Below are positions 1 to 7,683 of a stretch of DNA of 64,000 bases, piece by piece. The notes under the pieces are model-generated. The model was not told the origin of the DNA and searched no databases. It saw only the letters and a program-made list of their open reading frames with translations. Position 1 is the stretch's first letter, and every line of letters starts with the position of its first letter. Origin of the DNA: JAIBJN01 sp963775505 (GTDB taxonomy: Bacteria > Actinomycetota > Thermoleophilia > Gaiellales > Gaiellaceae). Location of the stretch: contig CAVZIL010000007.1 in the NCBI GenBank assembly GCA_963775505.1, positions 747,285 to 811,284 on the forward strand, in the 5' to 3' direction. The position numbers and the translations under genes are program-made.

Positions 1-459
1 GGCGTAGGCGCCGATCTCCTCGAGCCACCCCCGGGGGCACGCCCGGACGGAGTGGGGGGCGAGCCCGACGTTCGCACCGTCGGACGCGAGCGCCTCCACC
101 TGACGCAGGTAGTCGGCGACCGATTCCTGCAGGAACCGCTCGAGCCCGCCGCGGCCGTAGGCGGCGAGGAGGAGGACGAGCTCGACCCCGGCCTCGCGAG
201 CGGCGGCGACGGCGGCCTCCGCCTCGGCGAAGCCCACGTAGTGGAACTCGCCGACCGCCGTGTAGCCGGCCGCCCGCATCTCCCGGTACGTGTCGGCGTA
301 GCTCTCGCGTACCTGCTCCGGGTCGAGACCCCTGGCCACTTCCAGCATGGACTCACGCCAGGCCCAGAAGTCCCCGCCCTCGACTTTCCCGCGCAGGGCG
401 CGCTGGAACGCGTGGCTGTGCGCGTTCACGAAGCCGGGAAGTCGAAGGGAGCCGGGCAT
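1..459 (-). CDS. Formimidoylglutamate deiminase-like amidohydrolase, partial
   Basis: This is the first 153 residues of an amidohydrolase; the rest lies beyond the left edge of the window. It carries PGFVNAHSHAFQRALRG near residues 8-24, with metal ligands H14 and H16, then FWAWRE, EFHYVG near residue 71 and VGLAPHSVR near residue 131. Those words are typical of HutF, which hydrolyses N-formimidoyl-L-glutamate in histidine breakdown; other deaminases of the family are possible. The usual N-terminal beta-sandwich of about 50 residues before the HxH motif is missing. The ATG at 459 leaves only 28 bases to the divergent gene at 488, so the start may be further upstream (without a canonical codon in sight) or the protein is truly short. 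No other hut gene is in the window. Confidence 0.65.
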   Translation of the reverse strand, partial: MPGSLRLPGFVNAHSHAFQRALRGKVEGGDFWAWRESMLEVARGLDPEQVRESYADTYREMRAAGYTAVGEFHYVGFAEAEAAVAAAREAGVELVLLLAAYGRGGLERFLQESVADYLRQVEALASDGANVGLAPHSVRACPRGWLEEIGAYA

Positions 460-487
460 CGCGGCGACGTTACCATTCGGTCCGAGA

Positions 488-1036
488 ATGGCGACCCGCG
501 TGGCTTCCGCACCGCTCGCACAGCTGCCGAACGCGCTCACGGTCCTGCGCCTTCTCGCCATCCCGGTGTTCGTCGTCCTCCTCTACCGCACGGACGGCGA
601 GGGGAGCTGGTTTCTCGCCGGGCTCTTCGCGGCGACCGCGCTGACCGACCAGGTGGACGGCTTCCTGGCGCGGCGCTGGCACGTCGAGTCGGAGTTCGGA
701 CGCTTCGCGGACCCGCTCGCCGACCGGCTCATGATCGACGCGGCCGTCCTCTTGCTCTGCCTCGACGGCCGCCTCCCCTGGGTCGCCCTGGCCATCGTCC
801 TCGGTCGTGACGTCCTCCTCATCGGCGGCTACGGCGTCGTAAAGGACCGCGGCTACGAGTTTTCCGTCTCGACGCTGGGGAAAGCGTCGACCTGGGTGCT
901 CTACGCGGCGATCACCGGCGTCATCGCCTCCGGCGACGGCACGGCCTGGCCGCTCCTGCTCTTCTGGGCCGGCGTCGGCCTGGCCGTGCTGGCCGCGGTC
1001 GTCTACCTCGCCGGTGCCCTGAGGACGGCGAGATGA
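488..1036 (+). CDS. CDP-alcohol phosphatidyltransferase family protein
   Basis: Membrane enzyme of 182 residues. The family signature D(x2)DG(x2)AR(x8)G(x3)D(x3)D is complete: D54, D57-G58, A61-R62, G71, D75 and D79. The family transfers a phosphoalcohol from a CDP-alcohol to a second alcohol and acts in the membrane; the remaining sequence shows about five hydrophobic segments. PgsA (phosphatidylglycerophosphate synthase), cardiolipin synthase or phosphatidylinositol-phosphate synthase cannot be told apart from the sequence alone. The frame stays open upstream to 347, but the ATG at 488 places the first helix at the expected distance. It overlaps the next gene by ATGA, so the two are probably co-translated. 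Confidence 0.85.
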   Translation: MATRVASAPLAQLPNALTVLRLLAIPVFVVLLYRTDGEGSWFLAGLFAATALTDQVDGFLARRWHVESEFGRFADPLADRLMIDAAVLLLCLDGRLPWVALAIVLGRDVLLIGGYGVVKDRGYEFSVSTLGKASTWVLYAAITGVIASGDGTAWPLLLFWAGVGLAVLAAVVYLAGALRTAR

Positions 1037-3549
1037 AGTCGGTCGTCATGGCGGGCGGGGAGGGTACCCGGCTGCGCCCGCTCACCTCGAACCAGCCGAA
1101 GCCGATGGTGCCGATCGTCGGCAAGCCGTGCATGGAGCACATCGTCGACCTGCTCCGCGAGCACGGCTTCGACGACGTGATCGTCACGCTCGCGTTCATG
1201 CCGCAGTCGATCCGCGGCTACTTCGGCGACGGCGAGGCCTACGGCGTCTCGATCCGCTACTCGGTCGAGGAGTCACCCGCCGGCACCGCCGGCTCCGTGA
1301 AGCTCGCCGAGGAGGCTCTCGACGAGACGTTCCTCGTCATCTCGGGCGACGCGCTCTGCGACATCGACCTGGGCGCGCTCGTCCGCTTCCACCGGGAGAA
1401 GGGCGCCCTCGTCACGATCGGCCTGAAGAGCGTCCCCAACCCGCTCGAGTTCGGCATCGTCGTCACCGACGAGGACGGGCGCATCGAGCGCTTCCTCGAG
1501 AAGCCGTCGTGGGGCCAGGTCTTCACCGACACGATCAACACCGGCATCTACGTGCTCGAGCCCGAGGTGCTGCGCCACGTCCCCGTCGACACCCCTCACG
1601 ACTTCTCGAAGGAGCTCTTCCCGCTCCTCCTGGAGATGGGGAGGCCGCTCTACGGCTACGTGTGCGACGGCTACTGGCAGGACATCGGCAACCTCGACCA
1701 GTACCGGCAGGCGAACTTCGACGCGCTCGACGAGCGCGTCCGCCTGAGCATCCCCGGCATCAAGCTTCGGGGCAACGTCTGGGTGGGGGAAGGGGTCGAC
1801 CTCGACGACCTCGAGGCGGTCGAGGCGCCGTCGTTCGTGGGCAACTACTGCCGCCTCGCGCCTCGCGCCTCCGTCGGGCCGTACTCCGTCCTGATGCCGA
1901 GCGTGACGCTCGGCGACCATGCCCGCGCGGTGCGGTCGGTCGTGGACGCCTCGACCTCGATCGGGCGCAGCGCCGTGGTCGAGGGCGCGATCGTCGGCCG
2001 AGCCTGCGACATCCGTCCGCACGCGCGCCTCCACGAGGGAGTCGCCGTCGGGGACAACTGCATGATCGGCGAGGAGAGCGTCGTCATGCCGGGTGTCCGC
2101 ATCTACCCCTTCAAGGAGGTCGAGTCGGGCTCCCTCGTCGACCGGAACCTCATCTGGGAGTCGCGGCTCTCGTCGCGGCTCATCGGCATGGACGGGATAG
2201 CCGGCAGGATCGACGTCGATCTGACGCCGGAGACCGCCCTCCGCCTCGGGCTCGCGCTCGGCACGACTCTCGACCGGGGCGACCGGGTGGTGACGAGCCG
2301 CGCTGCGTCGGCCTCGTGCCGGCTGGCCCGCCGCGCCCTCCTCGCCGGCGTGAACTCGGCCGGAGTCCACGCGACCGACCTGCAGGTGATGCCGGCCGCC
2401 GTCAATCGTCACTTCCTGAAGACCGAGGGCTTCGACGCCGGCATCCACGTGCAGCCGAGCCCGAACGACCCCGAGGTCGTGCAGATTCGCATCTACGAGC
2501 CTCCGGGGACGCCGGCGTCCCCGGCGCTCGTGAAGGAGCTCGACAAGCACTTCTCGCGTCAGGAGTTCCGGCGGGCGTCCTGGAACGAGGTGGGGGAGAT
2601 CAACTTCTCCGCCCGGACCGCCGAGACATACGTCCAGGACCTGCTCGCGGCGCTCGACGTCGGAGCGATCAGGCGACGCGGCTACCGCCTGGTGGTCGAC
2701 TACGCCTTTTCGGCCGCGTCGCTCGTGCTCCCGCAGGTGCTCGGCGCGCTCGACGTGGAGGCCGTCTCCTCGCACGCCTACGTCAGCGAGCGGCGCCAGG
2801 CCGGCGAGACGGTCACGCTCGCCGAGTCGCTCGGGCAGGCGAAGCGCCTCGTCGCCGCCGTCGGCGCCGATCTCGGAGCCGTGCTCGACCCGGCCGCGGA
2901 GCGCATCTTCCTCATCGACGACCAGGCGCGCGAGGTCCCGGTCGAGCAGGAGCTCCTCCTCTTTCTCCGCCTGCTCGCCTCCGACGGCAAACGCGGCCGT
3001 CTCGCCTTCCCGACGACGGTGACAAGCCTCGTCGACGAGCTCGTGCAGGGCACGGACCTCGAGGTCGAGCGCACCCCGCACTCGCTCTCCGCGCTCACGA
3101 TGGCCGCCGCCGGCGACGGCGTCATCTTCGCCGGCTCCGTGGGCGGCGGGTTCGTCTTCCCCGACTTCGTCCCCGCCTACGACGGCATGGCCAGCCTCTG
3201 CAAGCTCCTCGAGCTCCTGGCGCCGGTGGAGAGGCCCCTCTCGGAGATCGTCGGCGAGCTGCCCGAGTCCGCGGTCGTCCACCGGCAGGTGCGCTGCCCG
3301 TGGGCGCGGAAGGGCGCCGTCATGCGGATCCTCACCGAGCGCACGAAGGGCAAGGAGGTCGACGTCACCGACGGCATCAAGGTCTACGACGAGCGCGGCT
3401 GGGCCCAGGTCCTCCCGGATCCCGACGAGCCGCTCGTGCACATCTACGCCGAGGGCAAGACCCCGGAGGACGGGGCTTCGCTCGAGAGCGAGTTCCAGCG
3501 CCTCGTCGAGGAGATCGTCGCCCGGGAGGACGACGGGGACGAGGCCTGA
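1033..3549 (+). CDS. Mannose-1-phosphate guanylyltransferase fused to a phosphomannomutase-like domain
   Basis: 838 residues in three parts. Residues 1-230 are a sugar-phosphate nucleotidyltransferase with GGEGTRLRP at 8-16 and WQDIGN near 220. About 250-375 is a left-handed beta-helix. About 385-838 is folded like phosphohexomutases. The N-terminal domain should make NDP-sugars, probably GDP-mannose, for envelope glycans. In the mutase half the phosphoserine loop TASHNP is absent; the aligned place (near residue 470) reads IHVQPSPNDP, so mutase activity is doubtful. Long proteins of the same build in cyanobacteria, as I recall them, show the same loss, so it is a family trait rather than local decay. 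The start overlaps the upstream stop by ATGA. The UDP/GDP specificity is inferred. Confidence 0.8.
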   Translation: MKSVVMAGGEGTRLRPLTSNQPKPMVPIVGKPCMEHIVDLLREHGFDDVIVTLAFMPQSIRGYFGDGEAYGVSIRYSVEESPAGTAGSVKLAEEALDETFLVISGDALCDIDLGALVRFHREKGALVTIGLKSVPNPLEFGIVVTDEDGRIERFLEKPSWGQVFTDTINTGIYVLEPEVLRHVPVDTPHDFSKELFPLLLEMGRPLYGYVCDGYWQDIGNLDQYRQANFDALDERVRLSIPGIKLRGNVWVGEGVDLDDLEAVEAPSFVGNYCRLAPRASVGPYSVLMPSVTLGDHARAVRSVVDASTSIGRSAVVEGAIVGRACDIRPHARLHEGVAVGDNCMIGEESVVMPGVRIYPFKEVESGSLVDRNLIWESRLSSRLIGMDGIAGRIDVDLTPETALRLGLALGTTLDRGDRVVTSRAASASCRLARRALLAGVNSAGVHATDLQVMPAAVNRHFLKTEGFDAGIHVQPSPNDPEVVQIRIYEPPGTPASPALVKELDKHFSRQEFRRASWNEVGEINFSARTAETYVQDLLAALDVGAIRRRGYRLVVDYAFSAASLVLPQVLGALDVEAVSSHAYVSERRQAGETVTLAESLGQAKRLVAAVGADLGAVLDPAAERIFLIDDQAREVPVEQELLLFLRLLASDGKRGRLAFPTTVTSLVDELVQGTDLEVERTPHSLSALTMAAAGDGVIFAGSVGGGFVFPDFVPAYDGMASLCKLLELLAPVERPLSEIVGELPESAVVHRQVRCPWARKGAVMRILTERTKGKEVDVTDGIKVYDERGWAQVLPDPDEPLVHIYAEGKTPEDGASLESEFQRLVEEIVAREDDGDEA

Positions 3550-3574
3550 ACGACCCTAAACCCTCAAGTCGAGG

Positions 3575-3603
3575 TTGATGGATGCGCGCGAAGCTGGTTT
3601 ACT
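3575..3603 (+). promoter_or_regulatory. Candidate sigma-70-type promoter for the rsiG-FHA-merR-apt run
   Basis: TTGATG at 3575-3580 and TTTACT at 3598-3603 are separated by 17 bases, each matching 4 of 6 consensus positions. A transcript starting near 3610 would leave a short leader before the ribosome binding site GGAG (3632-3635) and the GTG at 3643. Confidence 0.35.
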
Positions 3604-3642
3604 GTGTGGTCGCCTTCCGTCCCCGATTCCTGGAGCCGCAGC

Positions 3643-3918
3643 GTGGAAGCCCTTCCTGACCTTGGAACCCTGTCCGACCAGGAGCTGCGCGACCTGATTC
3701 GCGAGCTGATGGTCGAGGAGCACAAAGTCTCCTACGAGCGCCGCCTCCTGCACGGGAAGATCGACATCCTGCGTGCGGAGCTCCAGGCGCGGCTGCAGAA
3801 GCAGGCGGGGGAGACCGACAGCCCTCTGCACGAGATCGACGTCGACAAGCTTGCGGCCATCCTCGCCTCGAAGGCAGCGCCTCCGACCGACGAGGAACTC
3901 GACGCGGCGGGGCGGTGA
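3643..3918 (+). CDS. rsiG: RsiG-like c-di-GMP-binding anti-sigma factor
   Basis: 91-residue, highly helical protein. Its first half matches RsiG, the anti-sigma factor that with cyclic di-GMP holds sigma WhiG inactive in Streptomyces. The RsiG signature is E(x3)S(x2)R(x3)Q(x3)D; here it reads E26, S30, R33, H37, D41 inside EEHKVSYERRLLHGKID, so histidine stands in the Q position. Only one copy is present. Streptomyces RsiG carries two and the Rubrobacter form one, acting as a homodimer; this protein resembles the latter. Start: GTG 3643 with GGAG seven bases upstream is preferred over GTG 3604, which lacks a site. The end overlaps the FHA gene by GTGA. No WhiG-type sigma gene is in the window. 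A GGDEF/HD-GYP protein that may set c-di-GMP levels lies at 13.5 kb. Confidence 0.75.
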   Translation: MEALPDLGTLSDQELRDLIRELMVEEHKVSYERRLLHGKIDILRAELQARLQKQAGETDSPLHEIDVDKLAAILASKAAPPTDEELDAAGR

Positions 3919-4382
3919 CGCACGTCCACTGTCCCGAGTGCGGCTTCCAGAACCCGGAGGCCGCCAACTACTGCTCGAAGTGCGGGGCGCTCCTGATCCG
4001 CGAGGAAGCGGGCGATCACACGACGATGACGTTCACGCCCGAGGAGGAGGTCGAGGACGAGGGCCTGTCACTCGAGGGCCTCAGGATCGAAGGGCCGGCG
4101 CTCGTCGTCCGGGCGGGAGGCGGCAGGGCGGGGGAGACGTTCGCGCTCGAGCACGACCGCACGTCGCTCGGCCGCGCTCCCGAGTGCGAGGTCTTCCTGG
4201 ACGACGTCACGGTCTCCCGCCGCCACTCGGTGATCACCCGCGGTCCCGACGGCTTCACCCTGCACGACGAGGGGAGCCTCAACGGCACGTACGTGAACCG
4301 CCGCCGGGTCGAGAGCGCGAAGCTCGAGGACGGCGACGAGGTGCAGGTCGGCAAGTACAAGCTGACGTTCCTGGAGAGCTGA
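3915..4382 (+). CDS. Zinc-ribbon and FHA domain protein, GarA-like
   Basis: 155 residues. A zinc ribbon (C6, C9, C20, C23) is followed by an acidic linker and an FHA domain with G86-R87, S101-R102-R103-H104 and N123-G124-T125, the residues that bind phosphothreonine. A DHTTMTFTP segment at 34-42 recalls the ETTSVF phospho-acceptor motif of mycobacterial GarA, where a phosphorylated threonine folds back onto the FHA domain and switches control of glutamate and 2-oxoglutarate enzymes. The next gene encodes a MerR protein, as after garA in mycobacteria. The zinc ribbon is an addition not found in GarA. Function as a kinase-controlled regulator is inferred; no Ser/Thr kinase gene is in the window. 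Confidence 0.75.
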   Translation: MTHVHCPECGFQNPEAANYCSKCGALLIREEAGDHTTMTFTPEEEVEDEGLSLEGLRIEGPALVVRAGGGRAGETFALEHDRTSLGRAPECEVFLDDVTVSRRHSVITRGPDGFTLHDEGSLNGTYVNRRRVESAKLEDGDEVQVGKYKLTFLES

Positions 4383-5077
4383 TGGCCACGGCTACGACCG
4401 ACATCGGGCCGGGGCGGCCCCTCACGATCGGGGCGGTCTGCAACCGGCTGCGCGACGAGTTTCCCGACATCTCGATCTCGAAGATCCGCTACCTCGAGGA
4501 CCAGGGCCTGCTCGCCCCGCGGCGAACGCAGGGGGGTTACCGCCTCTACTCCGAGGAGGACGTGGAGCGGCTCGAGACGATCCTCCGGCTGCAGCGCGAC
4601 GAGTTTCTGCCGCTGCGGGTGATCCGGCAGGAGCTCGCCGCCGGCGCGCCCCGGCGGCGTGAGCGCACCCGCGCGACCGGCCTGCAGGTGGCCGAGGACG
4701 AGGTCGACCTGGCGACGCTCTGCGCCCGGGCCGGCGTCGACGCCGCCTTCGTGAACGAGCTCGAGGGGTACGGGCTCGTCGAGGCCAGGTCGGTGGACGG
4801 GGACAAGCACTTCCCAGAGCGTGACGTCGACGTCGCCGCGGCCTGCGCCCGCCTCGCCCGCTACGGCGTCGCTCCGCGCAACCTGGCCACCTTCAGGCGG
4901 TGGGCGGACAACGAGGCCGACCTGCTCGAGCGGATCGTCGCCCCCGAGCTGCGCTCGCCCAACCCCGAGAAGCGCCACGCGGGCCTCGAGAACCTCGAGA
5001 ACCTGGCCGCACTCTCCCAGGAGCTCTCCAACCTGCTCTTCTGGCGGGCCCTCCGGGGTATCGTGCCGCGCGCGTGA
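4382..5077 (+). CDS. MerR-family transcriptional regulator
   Basis: 231 residues with an N-terminal winged helix-turn-helix of the MerR class (about 15-85), including ISKIRYLEDQGLL and GGYRLYSEEDVERL. The C-terminal half is helical without an obvious metal-binding cysteine cluster, so it is not a classic metal sensor. It resembles the MerR proteins that follow garA in actinobacteria (Rv1828-type). The ATG shares one base with the stop of the FHA gene (TGATG) and the stop overlaps apt by GTGA, so the FHA protein, this regulator and apt are translationally linked. Confidence 0.8.
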   Translation: MATATTDIGPGRPLTIGAVCNRLRDEFPDISISKIRYLEDQGLLAPRRTQGGYRLYSEEDVERLETILRLQRDEFLPLRVIRQELAAGAPRRRERTRATGLQVAEDEVDLATLCARAGVDAAFVNELEGYGLVEARSVDGDKHFPERDVDVAAACARLARYGVAPRNLATFRRWADNEADLLERIVAPELRSPNPEKRHAGLENLENLAALSQELSNLLFWRALRGIVPRA

Positions 5078-5601
5078 CTCCGGTCGACCTCGAGTCGAAG
5101 ATCCGGGACATCCCGGACTTCCCCAAGCGCGGCATCGTCTTCAAGGACATCATGCCGCTCCTGGCCGACCCCGAGGCCCTGCACGAGACGGTGGAGCGCC
5201 TCGCCGAGTTCGCGGAGCCGCGCAAGCCGGACGTCGTGCTCGGCGCCGAGGCCAGAGGCTTCATCCTCGGGGCGGCGCTCGCGTACAGGCTCGGGTGCGG
5301 CTTCGTCGCGGCGCGCAAGCCCGGGAAGCTCCCCTGGCGCACGATCAGCGCCAAGTACGCGCTCGAGTACGGGTTCGACGCGCTCGAGCTGCACGCCGAC
5401 TCGATCGCTCCCGGGGCGCGCGTCCTCGTCCACGACGACCTGCTCGCAACGGGGGGGACCGCGAGGGCCAAGGTCGACCTCGTGGAGCAGCTCGGCGGCA
5501 TCGTCGTGGGCCTGGCGTTCGTGATCGAGCTCGAGTTCCTGGGCGGCCGCGAAAAGCTCGGGGGCTACGACGTGTATTCGTTGGTCACGTACGCGGAGTG
5601 A
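5074..5601 (+). CDS. apt: Adenine phosphoribosyltransferase
   Basis: 175 residues, the usual length. Converts adenine and PRPP to AMP in the cytoplasm (purine salvage). The PRPP-binding loop VLVHDDLLATGGTA lies near 113-126, and PDFPKRGIVFKDIMPLL near the N-terminus is typical of Apt. GTG start overlaps the merR stop. Co-transcription with FHA and MerR genes is odd for a salvage enzyme; the same cell also has a nucleoside uptake and cleavage set at 34-43.5 kb. Confidence 0.93.
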   Translation: MTPVDLESKIRDIPDFPKRGIVFKDIMPLLADPEALHETVERLAEFAEPRKPDVVLGAEARGFILGAALAYRLGCGFVAARKPGKLPWRTISAKYALEYGFDALELHADSIAPGARVLVHDDLLATGGTARAKVDLVEQLGGIVVGLAFVIELEFLGGREKLGGYDVYSLVTYAE

Positions 5602-5651
5602 GGGCGCGGTACGGGGAACCGTCCCCCGTGCCGATACATAATCAGAGTCCC

Positions 5652-6254
5652 ATGTACGACCAGCTCACCGGGCGCTACACGTTCGCCTGTCCGGCCCGCG
5701 GCGAGGTTCGCGTCACGCTCTCGCGCTTCCGCATCCTCGAGCGTCTGCCAGGAGCCGCCCACCCTGCGGTCTACAAGATCACGTTCGCATGCGCCTGCGG
5801 CGGGGAGCACGACGGCCTCGTCACGCACGATGAGCTCGACTGGGCGCCGCTGGCCGGCGCCGACCAGGCCTTCCTCAACCTGATGACGGCGCGCCTCGAG
5901 TCCGCTGCGCTCGAGCTGCTCGACGTCGCGGCCCGGCACATCCAGGCGGGAGAGTGGCCCTGGAGCTTCTTCTGCTACCCGGAGGAGCGTCCCCGACCGG
6001 TCACCCCGTCGGCGTTCCGCGTCCTTGCCGGTGGCGGGCACGAGCTCGGCCTCGCGGTCGAGTGCCCCAGCTGCACGCACACGAGCGTGAACGTCGTCAG
6101 CCGCGAGCACGTCGACGTGCCATTCTACAACGACCGTCGGGTGGGGGTCGTGGAGCACATCTTCGTCCGCGACCGCGAGCTGGCCCTCTCGGCCTTCCGC
6201 GACGAGCTCGACTCCGGCGCCTTCGACACGCGGCGTCGGGACCTCGCTGCGTAG
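5652..6254 (+). CDS. Hypothetical protein with paired cysteines
   Basis: 200 residues, no recognised family. Cysteines C13, C47, C49, C138 and C141 form a possible zinc-binding set (FACACGG and ECPSC). The middle contains an amphipathic helix and the motif EWPWSFFCYPEERP near 101-113. No signal peptide or membrane segment. CATAAT at 5637-5642 lies just before the start and could be a -10 box of a nearly leaderless transcript, but no matching -35 is visible. Stands between apt and a membrane protein gene on the same strand. Confidence 0.7.
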   Translation: MYDQLTGRYTFACPARGEVRVTLSRFRILERLPGAAHPAVYKITFACACGGEHDGLVTHDELDWAPLAGADQAFLNLMTARLESAALELLDVAARHIQAGEWPWSFFCYPEERPRPVTPSAFRVLAGGGHELGLAVECPSCTHTSVNVVSREHVDVPFYNDRRVGVVEHIFVRDRELALSAFRDELDSGAFDTRRRDLAA

Positions 6255-6323
6255 CTCGCGTTAGTCCTTCCGCCTCGTCGGGAACCATGTGTCGTGGAAC
6301 TCGACCTGCGAGGTGAGCCGAGC

Positions 6324-6935
6324 ATGTTTGGAAGAGGGCGAGACGACGGGACGGTGGAACGGACGGAGACCGTGGTGGAGCAGGAGCACGCGTGGGCCAG
6401 CCCGCCGGTGGTGCGCGGGCTCACGACGCTCCTGGGCGTCGCGGCGGCGGGCCTCCTGATCTGGCTTGCGAGCACGTTCGACCTCGCCTCGACCGGCGAG
6501 TACTGGACGGCGATGGCGATCCTGGCCGGCGCCGGCGCGTGTCTCGGCCTCTCGCAGCTCCTCGGCGGGTGGACGAAGTGGGGGGCGCCCACGATCAGCC
6601 CGGGCGTGTTCCTCCTCGGGTTCCTGCCGGCGTTCGTGGCCGTCGGCGGCGTCCTCGTCGCCACGCGGCCGACCGGCACGGGGGAGGGCGAGCAGGTGGC
6701 CGAGTGGATCAGGGACATCGGGCTGGGCGGCGTGGCCGAAGACCTGATCGTGTTTCAGGGCGTCCTGGCGTTCGGCCTCGGCATCGTCCTCACGTTCACG
6801 CTGGACACCCGGGGGCCGCGCAGCCGCACGCTCGAGCGGGAGACGGTCGTCCCCGAGGAGGACGTGCACGACTACCGCGGGGAGGCGGTCTCGAGCGACG
6901 AGGAGACGGTCGTCGTGCGCCGATACCCGGAGTGA
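6324..6935 (+). CDS. Hypothetical integral membrane protein
   Basis: 203 residues. A charged N-terminus (about 30 residues, EQEHAW) precedes four predicted membrane helices (about 36-56, 64-84, 96-118, 143-163), then an acidic tail with two EETVV or RETVV motifs (about 172 and 193). The ATG at 6324 is chosen because AGGTGAG at 6311-6317 is a good ribosome binding site; an in-frame GTG at 6294 has none. No family recognised. Confidence 0.7.
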   Translation: MFGRGRDDGTVERTETVVEQEHAWASPPVVRGLTTLLGVAAAGLLIWLASTFDLASTGEYWTAMAILAGAGACLGLSQLLGGWTKWGAPTISPGVFLLGFLPAFVAVGGVLVATRPTGTGEGEQVAEWIRDIGLGGVAEDLIVFQGVLAFGLGIVLTFTLDTRGPRSRTLERETVVPEEDVHDYRGEAVSSDEETVVVRRYPE

Positions 6936-7000
6936 CGCACGGCCTTCCCTCGCGCCAGGGATCGACCCCCGGACGGGGAGACGCCGATACCGAAAAGGCC

Positions 7001-7207
7001 ATGGCCGCCGCTCCGGCTCAGGATCTCCACGGCCGGGGCGTCCCCCGGCTCCTTCGGCATTTCGACGCTCTCGAGCGGCTCACCGGCGACGCCGGCGGGC
7101 CGACGGGTCGGGCGCGGCTGGAGCGGGAGCTGGGGTGCGACCTGGCGGCGCTCCTGGTGTGCGCTCTCGCGCGTCCGCCGGCTCGGGCGCTCTTCAGTCC
7201 CGCCTGA
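7001..7207 (+). CDS. Possible small hypothetical protein
   Basis: 68-residue frame with ATG at 7001. It is helical and rich in Arg, Leu and Ala, with ARLERELGCDLAALLVCALA near 36-55. It fills the gap between two membrane-protein genes and ends in a 14-base tail-to-tail overlap with the gene on the other strand. There is no clear ribosome binding site, and no family was recognised. It may be spurious. Confidence 0.3.
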   Translation: MAAAPAQDLHGRGVPRLLRHFDALERLTGDAGGPTGRARLERELGCDLAALLVCALARPPARALFSPA

Positions 7208-7385
7208 GCTGGTCCTCGCCGCAGAGGCGGACGAAGAAGAAGATCAGGACGGCGGCAACGAGGCCGAAGAGGAAGGCGCTCCCTCCGTCCGTGCCGATCG
7301 CCAGCAGCCCGAGCCAGACGTAGGCGCCGAGGGCGACGCCCCACACGAAGGCGTGGAACCCGGGGCTGAACGCGGGGAACCCCAT
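7194..7385 (-). CDS. Small membrane protein
   Basis: 63 residues with two strongly hydrophobic segments (about 8-28 and 34-52, the latter SAFLFGLVAAVLIFFFV) and a short charged tail. The hydrophobic pattern on this strand makes a real gene likely despite the length. Function unknown. Confidence 0.6.
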   Translation of the reverse strand: MGFPAFSPGFHAFVWGVALGAYVWLGLLAIGTDGGSAFLFGLVAAVLIFFFVRLCGEDQLRRD

Positions 7386-7683
7386 CCTGGCCGAGTCTAA
7401 CGACCGCGTGTCCGGACACGCTCCCGGACCATAAAACTCGCCGAGCCGGTTGCGCTTTCGTCCACCTCTCCGACCAACTTTCGGCTTCCGCCTACGGCCG
7501 CCCGGTGGGGCTTCGACCTACTCGCGCTCCGTGCTCGGCGCAAGCGGGAATCTAGACGGCCCCGGGGGCCCGCGCAAGCCCGCCGAAGGACGGTTCCCCG
7601 CAATTTGCGGAAAGTTCATTTTCCACACTTTCCACAGCGCCCCAACCGGCCTGTGGGCATCCCTGTGGAAGTCGGCTCGGCGC
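7386..7683. other. Intergenic stretch with DnaA-box-like sites
   Basis: 298 bases without a convincing gene, upstream of the small membrane protein and downstream of the glycosidase-like gene. At 7619-7627 lies TTTTCCACA, which fits the relaxed DnaA box TTWTNCACA, directly followed by CTTTCCACA (7628-7636); a reverse near-match ACTTCCACA lies at 7664-7672. An A/T-richer patch sits at 7600-7630. No dnaA, dnaN or rpmH gene is nearby, so an origin is not claimed. Confidence 0.3.

Noticed and set aside
1273..3441. Open frame of 722 codons opposite the nucleotidyltransferase gene
   Set aside because: Antisense shadow with no domain words; the plus-strand gene is well conserved.
7386..7683. Chromosomal origin of replication
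   Set aside because: Only one site fits the DnaA box, and no dnaA, dnaN, rpmH or parAB gene is near.
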